DNA of 64,000 nucleotides from Planctomycetota bacterium (GTDB taxonomy: Bacteria > Planctomycetota > Planctomycetia > Planctomycetales > Planctomycetaceae): the NCBI GenBank assembly GCA_027618475.1, contig JAQCEJ010000016.1, positions 1 through 64,000 on the forward strand, written 5' to 3'. The notes below the pieces were generated by a model, which saw only the letters and a list, made by a program, of their open reading frames with translations, had not been told where the DNA came from and did not search any database. Made by a program: the position numbers and the translations under genes. Below, piece after piece: positions 39,010 to 47,568 of this stretch (position 1 is the first letter of the stretch; each line of letters starts with the position of its first letter).

Positions 39010-40178
39010 GGCATCGATACGGCGACGGCATCATGTCGGTCGGACTCGCCAACGCGAATCGGGTCGCCGATTTGCCAATCGACACCATTACGAATCACTT
39101 TTCGATACAACGTGTCGCGTTCGATCGGTACGCGTCCCGCCTCGCGAATAAGATGATGCAGCTGGTCGACCGTCAATCCCTGCGGCGTTTTCGCACCGGC
39201 GTCGTGGTAAATGATTTCGTGAATCACCGTTCCGTCGAGATCGTCGGCTCCGAAGCTGAGTGCAACCTGTGCCGTCTTTTCGCCAAGCATGATCCAATAC
39301 GCTTTGATGTGGTCGATGTTGTCGAGCATCAGCCGCGAAAGGGCAATGACGCGGAGATCGGTCATACCGCTCGGCTTGATGATGTGCGACAGCTTCGTAT
39401 TTTCGGGATGAAACGCCAGCGGAATAAACGTCTGAAAACCACCGGTTTCATCCTGCAGTTCGCGGAGCTTGCAGAGATGATCGACGCGATGTTTTCCCTC
39501 TTCGACGTGGCCATAGAGCATGGTGGCATTGGTTCGTAAACCGAGTGCATGGGCTTCGCGGTGCGTCATCAGCCATTCTTCGGCATCGGCCTTATGCTCA
39601 CAGATTTGCTGCCGCACATCAGGATGAAAAATTTCAGCTCCGCCGCCGGGCATACTGCCGAGGCCCGCTTCGATCATCTGTTCGAGCACCCAGCGCGTCG
39701 GCTTTTTGGTGAGATAACTGAACCAGTTAATTTCGACCGGGGTCCAGGCTTTGATGTGCAGCGCGGGCCAGGTTTCGTGAATGACGCGAATGACATTCAG
39801 GTACCAGTCGAAATCTTTCTGATGGTGGAGTCCGCCAACGACATGAATTTCGGTCGCACCGAGAGATTTCGCTTCGTGGACGCGGTCGCGAATCATCGCA
39901 TCGGTAAACGTGTAAGCCTTTTCGGCTTTTAAGTCGGCCCGAAACGCACAAAACGTACAGCGATATACACAGACATTCGTGGGATTGAGATGAATGTTGG
40001 TGTTGTAATAGGCATAGTTGCCGTTCTTGCGTTCGCGGACGACATTGGCGATCCGTCCGAGCGTAAGCAGGTCAACCTCGTGATCGAGAAACAGTCCGTC
40101 ATCGAACGACAGTCGAGTGCCGGAGTGGACTTTCTCTGTAATTTCGCGTAACCGTTGCTGGTCGTATGAGGCGATCAT
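39006..40178 (-). CDS. mqnE: Aminofutalosine synthase (radical SAM)
   Basis: NTNIHLNPTNVCVYRCTFCAFRAD (CxxxCxxC), EIHVVGGLHHQKDFDWY, KAWTPVEINWFS, GLGSMPGGGAEIF. Confidence 0.93.
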   Translation of the reverse strand: MIASYDQQRLREITEKVHSGTRLSFDDGLFLDHEVDLLTLGRIANVVRERKNGNYAYYNTNIHLNPTNVCVYRCTFCAFRADLKAEKAYTFTDAMIRDRVHEAKSLGATEIHVVGGLHHQKDFDWYLNVIRVIHETWPALHIKAWTPVEINWFSYLTKKPTRWVLEQMIEAGLGSMPGGGAEIFHPDVRQQICEHKADAEEWLMTHREAHALGLRTNATMLYGHVEEGKHRVDHLCKLRELQDETGGFQTFIPLAFHPENTKLSHIIKPSGMTDLRVIALSRLMLDNIDHIKAYWIMLGEKTAQVALSFGADDLDGTVIHEIIYHDAGAKTPQGLTVDQLHHLIREAGRVPIERDTLYRKVIRNGVDWQIGDPIRVGESDRHDAVAVSMP

Positions 40179-40307
40179 ATCAGGCGTCAGATTTCATAGA
40201 ATGGTCGGTAACTGTTCTTGCCGGACTCCATTGTAGAGTTCGGGCGGCGTATCCGTCAAACGGTTGATTGCCGGCAGAGGTAATCGATATAGACTCCAGT
40301 AAGAAGA

Positions 40308-41417
40308 TCATGACGCAATGAACGGTGTGAATGCCAAACCAAACGTCTCCGCGACGGCCCTGTTCGTGATTTTTCTCTGATGCATGTTCACGGCGTCGAT
40401 CAGACCGGGATATTTCTCGAATGCACCGTCGAGCCCCCGATCGGCAAGTTGCAAAGCATACGGTAACGTGACGTTGCAAAGAGCATAGGTGCTGGTTCGG
40501 CCGACGGCACCCGGCATGTTGGTCACGCAGTAATGAACGACGCCGTCGACGATGTAGGTCGGTTTCGAGTGTGTCGTCGGCTGTGACGTTTCGAGACATC
40601 CCCCCTGATCGATCGCGACGTCAATGACAACGCTGCCGGGTTTCATCACTTGAAGATCTTTTCGCGAAACCAGCTTCGGAGCGCGAGCCCCGGGAATAAG
40701 CACGCCGCCGATCACAAGATCGGCGAGTATCAGCTGATCGCGAATATTGTGGCGATCGCTGTACATTGTGTTGACGTTGGCCGGCATGATGTCCTGCAGA
40801 TACCGCAAGCGATCGACGTTGATGTCGAGAATCACGACGTCGGCCTTGAAACCGGCGGCGATTTGCGCCGCATTTTTGCCGACGACACCTCCACCGAGAA
40901 TGACAATGTGTGCCGGGGGAACGCCGGGAACGCCGCCAAGCAATATTCCCCGTCCTTCCTGGGGACGTTCGAGGAATTTGGCCCCTTCCTGAACGCTCAT
41001 GCGGCCGGCGACTTCGCTCATCGGTGTCAGACAGGGAAGATCTCCTTTGGGCCCTTTCAGAGTTTCGTATGCAATAGCGGTCACACCGGTTGCGAGTACA
41101 TGCCTGGTCAGCTCTTCGTCCGCCGCGAAATGAAAATAGGTGAAGACGAGTTGCCCTTCGCGAAGCATCGGCCATTCACCGGCCTGAGGTTCTTTAACCT
41201 TGATTATCAGATCGGCCTGTTCGTAGATATCTTTGGCCGAAGGGACGATTTCGGCACCATTCTCGCGGTACATGTCGTCGCTGATTCCGCAGCCACAACC
41301 GGCACCTTGCTGCACGAGCACACGGTGCCCGTGGTGAGTGAGTTCTTCCGCGCCGACCGGGATGAGCCCGACGCGATATTCATCCTGTTTGATTTCGCTG
41401 GGGACGCCGACGATCAT
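40308..41417 (-). CDS. ald: Alanine dehydrogenase
   Basis: MIVGVPSEIKQDEYRVGLIP, QAGAGCGCG region, MSEVAGRMSVQEGAKFLE, VVIDVAIDQGGCLETS. Confidence 0.96.
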   Translation of the reverse strand: MIVGVPSEIKQDEYRVGLIPVGAEELTHHGHRVLVQQGAGCGCGISDDMYRENGAEIVPSAKDIYEQADLIIKVKEPQAGEWPMLREGQLVFTYFHFAADEELTRHVLATGVTAIAYETLKGPKGDLPCLTPMSEVAGRMSVQEGAKFLERPQEGRGILLGGVPGVPPAHIVILGGGVVGKNAAQIAAGFKADVVILDINVDRLRYLQDIMPANVNTMYSDRHNIRDQLILADLVIGGVLIPGARAPKLVSRKDLQVMKPGSVVIDVAIDQGGCLETSQPTTHSKPTYIVDGVVHYCVTNMPGAVGRTSTYALCNVTLPYALQLADRGLDGAFEKYPGLIDAVNMHQRKITNRAVAETFGLAFTPFIAS

Positions 41418-41451
41418 GAATAACTCCTGATTTCACAGGTCTCGGTGACGT

Positions 41452-42504
41452 TCAAGTTACATTCGATTCATCGGATGCCATTGGACGACGACGCGGCGCC
41501 GGACAACAATCGACCGGACAGGTATCGTGAGAAGGACCAAAATGGCCAATACTTCGTTTAGGGCGTTGCGGGTCGAGTCGTTCCTCGATCAATTCTCTTA
41601 ACATCGACACAAATTGGGGATGAGTTCCCACAGTGCCGGCACGAACCATCGTCATTCCAAGTTCATCGGCGCGCAATCGGGCTTCTTCATCGAGATCGAA
41701 TAAGACTTCCATATGATCTGAAAGAAAGCCGATCGGCATGATAATCACATGTTTTTTTCCGAGCCGTGCGTCTGTCTGCAGCGCATCGAGGATATCGGGT
41801 TCGAGCCACGGATCGTCCGGCCGGCCGCTACGACTTTGATACACAAGAGACCATCGATCTGCCGAAAGACCGGCTTTTTCGGCGACAAGTCGCGAGGTCT
41901 CGGTCAATTGCTGCACGTATTGCGAAGAATCGGCCATGCTCAACGGGATACTGTGCGCGGTAAACAGAATTCGAAAGTCGGCTCTTGCCGCCGCAGGAAG
42001 CTGCTCAATCGCCTGTTGCACGCGGTCGTAATTGGCGTCGATAAACAAGGGATGATTGTAAAACGATCGCAATTTATCGACGGAAGGGGATCCCGCTCCC
42101 ACCACGCTCTGAGCCCGCATCACATCTTCACGATATTGCCGACACCCCGAATACGAACTATAGGCCGAGAGAACCAGACCTATGGAATGTTCGATGTGCT
42201 GATCTTTCATTTCGCGAATAGTGTCGGTCAGCATCGGATTCCAGTTCCGATTGCCCCAGAAAATCGGCAGATCGATGCCGTGTCGATCGAGTTCCTCTCT
42301 CAGCGCAGCAATCAGATCGCGGGCCTGCTGGTTGATCGGGCTCACACCGTCGAAATGATAGTAATGTTCGGCGACTTCGAGTAAACGCTCGCGGGGAACC
42401 GCCCGGCCACTGACGACGTTTTCCAGAAATGGAATCACATCATCGCGGCACTCGGGGCCGCCGAAACCGATCACAAGTAGGGCATCGTATGAAGTCATAA
42501 GCAC
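41452..42504 (-). CDS. hemH: Ferrochelatase
   Basis: LLVIGFGGPE, NRNWNPMLTDTI, SAYSSYSGCRQYREDV, FTAHSIPLSM, VIIMPIGFLSDHMEVLFDLDEEA. Confidence 0.93.
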   Translation of the reverse strand: MLMTSYDALLVIGFGGPECRDDVIPFLENVVSGRAVPRERLLEVAEHYYHFDGVSPINQQARDLIAALREELDRHGIDLPIFWGNRNWNPMLTDTIREMKDQHIEHSIGLVLSAYSSYSGCRQYREDVMRAQSVVGAGSPSVDKLRSFYNHPLFIDANYDRVQQAIEQLPAAARADFRILFTAHSIPLSMADSSQYVQQLTETSRLVAEKAGLSADRWSLVYQSRSGRPDDPWLEPDILDALQTDARLGKKHVIIMPIGFLSDHMEVLFDLDEEARLRADELGMTMVRAGTVGTHPQFVSMLRELIEERLDPQRPKRSIGHFGPSHDTCPVDCCPAPRRRPMASDESNVT

Positions 42505-42576
42505 GAAAGATCAAAGGCGTTGAGGAAGTGATGTCGTTGATCTGAGAGGACGCGTTCAGCAACGGGTTAAGCAGGC

Positions 42577-42596
42577 CAACAAAAAGCCCCGTTCGA
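42577..42596 (-). terminator. Weak minus-strand hairpin/T-tract upstream of hemH
   Basis: Minus strand GCCCC-ACTCTCGAAC-GGGGC-TTTTTG. Confidence 0.45.
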
Positions 42597-42856
42597 GAGT
42601 GGGGCAATGTATTCTTTACAAGCGTTAACGGTTAAGAATGTCAATTTTTACAATCCCCGCTTGACCGTTTTCAGAGAATCGTGAAAATACGCATCGATAG
42701 ATACATTGTTGTCGGATGATCGCGATCGTCAACCCGCCCATTCGACGGCAGACCCATACTTTGTGCGATGCTTTCCTGTCGATATTGAATGTTCGAGGTT
42801 TGACATTGAACATTCGGGCAGAACATCTTTGCAGAGATTACTCGATCTGGTGCTGA

Positions 42857-44425
42857 TTGCACCAGCGTGGAGGGATTGAGTTTATGGCCGATGTCATGAC
42901 GACATCCGTTTCGCATTATCGTCGACCTGATACTTTTGCCATCAGTCTTCGCCGACTTCTTCCCGGGGCCAGTTTCGTCGGCTGTGCGGATGTCACCGTC
43001 GTCGATGCCACCGAAAAGAGCTACGATTGTCAGCCGGGAAGTCTGTTCGCAGTCGTTCCCGGGTCGAATGTCGACGGATCGCGATTTGTCGGAGACGCTT
43101 TGCAGCGTGGAGCCTCAGCCCTTCTGGTCTCGCGTCCGATCGCGGGGGCAACGGTTCCGCAATGCGTGGTTCGAAATGTCCGTCGGGCCTATGCCGAATT
43201 GTGTTCGGCCCTGGTCGGTCAACCCTTTCGCCGACTGGGGATGATCGGCGTAACGGGAACGAATGGAAAGACGACGACCACTTGGTTAATTCGATCGATC
43301 CTGCAAGCCGCGGCTAAGAAGACGGGACTGCTGGGTACTGTCGAATATCACGATGGCGACACTTCGTCGAATTCGGCGCTGACGACCCCCGATTCGCGTT
43401 CGTTAAACCGCTGGCTGGCCCGGATGATTTCTTGCCGCGCCACGCATGCCGCGCTGGAAGTTTCAAGTCACGCGCTCGATCAGGACCGCGTGGCGGGGAT
43501 TCAATTCGATGCCGGCGTCCTGACGAATATCACACCCGATCACCTCGATTATCATCGCCATTTCGAAAGTTATATTTCCACCAAGGCCCGCATCATGTCG
43601 CTGTTGAAAGCGAGCGGGAGAATGGTGCTGAACGCCGACGATCGTCCGAGTGCCGAACTGATTTCCCGCGTCCCTACAGACAAAATGTGTGTGACTTATG
43701 GAATCGATGCCCCGGCGGATGTCACAGCGAAAATCGTACAAGAAAAGACAGATGGCAGTCGATTTGTTCTGCGAATGCGAGGCGAAGAGATCGAAGTCTT
43801 CACGTCGCTGATGGGACGACACAACATTTCGAACTGCCTGGCTGCCGCCGCAGCGGTGGCTCAGTTTAATCTTCCGCTCGAAAAAATCGCTGAGGGAATC
43901 GAACATCTGACTGAGGTTCCCGGCCGGTTGCAGCGAATCGAGATGGGACAACCTTTTGAAGTCTTCGTCGATTACGCCCATACCGAGGATGCGTTAAGCC
44001 GAATTCTGTCGGCATTGAAACCGCTCACAGCAGGCCGACTGATTTGCGTGTTCGGAGCCGGTGGAGACCGTGACAAATCCAAGCGTCCTCTGATGGGACG
44101 AGCCGCCGCGAAATTTGCCGATCTGGCGGTCATCACCAGCGACAATCCTCGAACGGAATCTCCTCAGTCGATTATCGACCAGATTCTCCCGGGGTTTGCC
44201 GAGAGCTCCTGTCAAACACACATTGAAATCGATCGCGAACAGGCCATCTCTGTTGCTCTGAAACAAGCCGTCGCAGGAGATTGCGTCGTGATCGCTGGCA
44301 AGGGTCATGAAACCGAACAGATTTTGGGAACGACTCGAAACCCCTTCGACGACCGCGAAATCGTCAGAACATGCCTTGCTCCTCTCTATTCGCCCGTGGG
44401 CACATCGGCGGCAAACTCGGATTAA
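42857..44425 (+). CDS. murE: UDP-MurNAc-tripeptide synthetase, meso-DAP-adding type
   Basis: GVTGTNGKTTTTWLI, ALEVSSHALDQDRV, VFVDYAHTEDAL, SDNPRTE (DNPR) motif; start may be slightly downstream. Confidence 0.95.
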   Translation: MHQRGGIEFMADVMTTSVSHYRRPDTFAISLRRLLPGASFVGCADVTVVDATEKSYDCQPGSLFAVVPGSNVDGSRFVGDALQRGASALLVSRPIAGATVPQCVVRNVRRAYAELCSALVGQPFRRLGMIGVTGTNGKTTTTWLIRSILQAAAKKTGLLGTVEYHDGDTSSNSALTTPDSRSLNRWLARMISCRATHAALEVSSHALDQDRVAGIQFDAGVLTNITPDHLDYHRHFESYISTKARIMSLLKASGRMVLNADDRPSAELISRVPTDKMCVTYGIDAPADVTAKIVQEKTDGSRFVLRMRGEEIEVFTSLMGRHNISNCLAAAAAVAQFNLPLEKIAEGIEHLTEVPGRLQRIEMGQPFEVFVDYAHTEDALSRILSALKPLTAGRLICVFGAGGDRDKSKRPLMGRAAAKFADLAVITSDNPRTESPQSIIDQILPGFAESSCQTHIEIDREQAISVALKQAVAGDCVVIAGKGHETEQILGTTRNPFDDREIVRTCLAPLYSPVGTSAANSD

Positions 44426-44521
44426 CGAACACTCTTTCATTCGACCGCAACGTCTATCCCGGCGAATTGCCGGATACCCGCGTTCGATGCTTCGATTCGA
44501 ATTTTCGGAATACACCAGGAC

Positions 44522-45937
44522 ATGGATCGTCTCGACGGTTCGAACCTGATCGCGGCAGTCGGCGGCGCACCACAGTGTCTGCCGCATTCGACGTTTGACG
44601 TAACGAGAATCAGCATTGATTCTCGAACTCTTCAGCCGGGCGACCTGTTTTGGGCGATTCGAGGCGAGTCTTTCGACGGCCACGATTATATTAATCAGGC
44701 GGTTGACCGCGGCGCATCGGCCTGTGTCATTCGTCACGACCGAGGGGGACAATATTCCGGACCGGCGATTCTCGTGGACGACACACAACAAGCCTTGTGG
44801 GATTTAGCGACGTGGTATCGCCGACAGCACGATGCGTTAGTCGTGGGCGTTACGGGCAGCTTTGGCAAGACCACGTCTCGCGAAATGATATACGCGGCAC
44901 TTCAGTCCGAACATGCGGGAATGCGGACGGTAGGGAACTTAAACAATCACATCGGTTTGCCACTCAGTCTGCTCGAAATCGAATCGCAACACGATTTCGC
45001 CGTACTTGAAATGGGGGCCTCGCGTGTCGGTGAGATTGCCGATCTCGCACACATCGCTCGTCCCGAGGTCGGCGTGATTACCGGGATCGGCCCGGCGCAT
45101 CTCTCGGGATTTGGAAGTCTCGATGGAGTCATTCGCGGAAAGGGAGAGTTGCTCGAGCATTTGCCACCCTCCGGATTTGCCGTGTTGCCGGGCGACGATC
45201 CCAACATTCGGCGTATGGCCGAACGGGCGACGTGCCCTGTCATTTTCGTGGGAACAGGTCCGGACAACGATCTCCGTGCGGAAGAGGTCACATGGAATCT
45301 GACCGCGTTAACATTTCGAGTGGACCAGACGACGTTTCAGATTCCGGTACTCGGACGGCATTTTCTGACACCAGCGTTGCTCGCCGTGGCCGTGGGTCGA
45401 GAAATCGGAACCGAACTCGACGTTCTGGCCGACGGCTTGCGAACGTTTCAACCGATTTCCGGCCGTTGCCAACCGCAACGCATCGGAAAATGGACGGTCA
45501 TTCACGATGCGTACAATGCGAATCCTCATTCGATGGCGGCGGCATGTCGCCTCCTTGCCGAATGGCCCGGTTCTCATCGTCGAATTTTAATTCTCGGCGA
45601 CATGCTGGAGCTGGGCGAAGAGAGTTCCCGTTATCACGTGGAGATAGGACAGGCAGCCGCTCATGCCGGAATCGACCGCCTGATCGTCTGCGGAGATTTC
45701 AGCCGTGACGTCATTCGTGGTGCGCTGGCGGCGGGGATGAGTCCTCATCGGATATCGTCGGCGGACGACTGGAACGTCACCATGACGATTCTCGACTGCT
45801 GGCTTGAGCCTGAAGACGTGCTGCTGATCAAAGGCTCGCGCGGGATGCAGATGGAACGGGTCATCGACTGGTTGAATCGTAAAAACGCCAACGATCCGGT
45901 CGATCCGCGTCTGGACCATCGTCGGAAATCCGCGTAA
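44522..45937 (+). CDS. murF: UDP-MurNAc-tripeptide-D-alanyl-D-alanine ligase
   Basis: VGVTGSFGKTTSREMI, EMGASRVGEIADLAHIARP, VIHDAYNANPHSMAAA, ILGDMLELGEES. Confidence 0.95.
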   Translation: MDRLDGSNLIAAVGGAPQCLPHSTFDVTRISIDSRTLQPGDLFWAIRGESFDGHDYINQAVDRGASACVIRHDRGGQYSGPAILVDDTQQALWDLATWYRRQHDALVVGVTGSFGKTTSREMIYAALQSEHAGMRTVGNLNNHIGLPLSLLEIESQHDFAVLEMGASRVGEIADLAHIARPEVGVITGIGPAHLSGFGSLDGVIRGKGELLEHLPPSGFAVLPGDDPNIRRMAERATCPVIFVGTGPDNDLRAEEVTWNLTALTFRVDQTTFQIPVLGRHFLTPALLAVAVGREIGTELDVLADGLRTFQPISGRCQPQRIGKWTVIHDAYNANPHSMAAACRLLAEWPGSHRRILILGDMLELGEESSRYHVEIGQAAAHAGIDRLIVCGDFSRDVIRGALAAGMSPHRISSADDWNVTMTILDCWLEPEDVLLIKGSRGMQMERVIDWLNRKNANDPVDPRLDHRRKSA

Positions 45938-46158
45938 TCCATTGCATTTACGGTTCAATTATTGATTCGGACGAAATACTCGGAAAAGTTTACAATGGCC
46001 ACCACAAACTTTCAAAGTTGCACTGTTCAGACCGGGGACTTCGAATTATAAATCCCCCCGCCAGCACATTCACATCAAGTCTGCAGCGACACTTCTGTCG
46101 CATATCAATCCAACACTATCGATATTTTCAATTTCAGTAGACATAACCGTCTTACTTA

Positions 46159-46337
46159 AGGTTCCGCTACGTGCGTAGGGTTTGCGGGGATCTGAAGCAC
46201 TGTCCGGTTTACCGGGTGGAAGCACGACAGGCATTGGAAACAGTGATTAATGGGTCGATCACTCCAATCGCCGCTTCGTAGTGGAACCTCTTTTCGCGAG
46301 CGCCGGAGATAAATTCTTCGGCGCTCGCAGATTTTTT
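46159..46337 (+). ncRNA. Candidate structured non-coding/leader RNA with rho-independent terminator
   Basis: 13-bp closing helix AGGTTCCGCTACG/CGTAGTGGAACCT, internal CTGTC/GACAG and ATTGGA-GTGAT/ATCAC-TCCAAT hairpins, then terminator. Confidence 0.5.
46296..46337 (+). terminator. Rho-independent terminator between murF and mraY
   Basis: GCGAGCGCCG/CGGCGCTCGC perfect 10-bp stem then AGATTTTTTC. Confidence 0.88.
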
Positions 46338-46452
46338 CAGTAACGGATCGATCAAGACATGATGAAAGCCAACCGTTGAGAATGACGACGAGCAGCTTCA
46401 GTCATTCTCATTTCTTCCCCGCACGATTAACGCTAGAAGAATCTCGCGCCCG

Positions 46453-47556
46453 ATGTTGATCTGGCTGTTACACCATATCTCTCCTCTGCTCGAGCAGGTC
46501 GAACTCCACACGTCTGGAGATTCTCGCGTCTTTCTCACCGCTCGTGTGGCTCTCGCCACTATGACGTCGTTTCTGGCGGCGATCATCATGGGACCGACCG
46601 CAATTCGTTGGCTCAAGTCGCGATTTCGCGAACGAATCGGCAGCGATTCGGAACGGCTTAACGAACTCCACGCCGCCAAGAATTCGACCCCGACGATGGG
46701 TGGTTTGTTTATCGTGGCCTCGATCGTCATTTCCGGATTGCTCTGGGGCGACTTGAGCAGCGCCTATGTCCCCATAGGAATCGTGACCGCCGTGGCGTTC
46801 GGCACACTTGGTGGAATTGATGACTGGATCAAACTCAGCTCATCACGCAACGGATTGACCGTTCGGCAGAAACTGTTGTGTCAGGTTGCGATTGCAACAG
46901 TGACGGCCGTTTGGTGTTATTTTCTGCAACACGACCGTCCCGGCGGGCTATCACTGATCTGGCCGTTTGGAAACGTGAGCTGGCAGATGGGGCTGCTGTT
47001 TATACCGTGGGGAGTGCTGGTGCTCGTCAGCAGTTCGAACTCGGTGAATCTGACGGACGGTCTCGACGGACTCGCCAGCGGTTGTGCCATCTTCGCGGGA
47101 TCAGCGTTCGCAGCACTGGCGTATGTTACCGGGCATGCCGAGTTTTCACGGTATTTCGGTATCCCTCACCTGGTCGAAGCGGGTGAACTCGCGGTCATTC
47201 TCGGCAGCATGGTCGGTGCGATGCTCGGGTTCTTATGGTTCAACTGCTATCCCGCGCAAGTCTTTATGGGAGATACCGGTTCGCTCCCGATTGGCGGCTT
47301 GCTCGGATTGGCCGCACTCGTGACGCGGCAGGAGGTGCTCCTCATCGTCATCGGCGGCATCTTCGTGATTGAAACACTCAGCGTGATCATGCAGGTCTTG
47401 TGGTTTCGCAGCACCGGTCGCAGACTCCTGGCGTGCAGCCCGCTTCATAATCACTTTTTGTTTCGCGGCGATCACGAAATAAAAATCGTCGTCCGCTTCT
47501 GGATCGGATCGGCACTGCTCGCGCTTATCGGCGTGGCCAGTTTGAAGATCAGTTGA
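46453..47556 (+). CDS. mraY: Phospho-N-acetylmuramoyl-pentapeptide-transferase
   Basis: KNSTPTMGGLF, GGIDDWIK, NSVNLTDGLDGLASG, PAQVFMGDTGSLPIGG, HNHFLFRG. Confidence 0.96.
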   Translation: MLIWLLHHISPLLEQVELHTSGDSRVFLTARVALATMTSFLAAIIMGPTAIRWLKSRFRERIGSDSERLNELHAAKNSTPTMGGLFIVASIVISGLLWGDLSSAYVPIGIVTAVAFGTLGGIDDWIKLSSSRNGLTVRQKLLCQVAIATVTAVWCYFLQHDRPGGLSLIWPFGNVSWQMGLLFIPWGVLVLVSSSNSVNLTDGLDGLASGCAIFAGSAFAALAYVTGHAEFSRYFGIPHLVEAGELAVILGSMVGAMLGFLWFNCYPAQVFMGDTGSLPIGGLLGLAALVTRQEVLLIVIGGIFVIETLSVIMQVLWFRSTGRRLLACSPLHNHFLFRGDHEIKIVVRFWIGSALLALIGVASLKIS

Positions 47557-47568
47557 TCGTGATGATTC

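Noticed and set aside
46213-46230. T-box-like sequence GGGTGGAAGCACG in the RNA candidate
   Set aside because: Resembles GGGTGGAACCGCG, but it is not part of the terminator/antiterminator and no specifier stem or amino-acid gene follows
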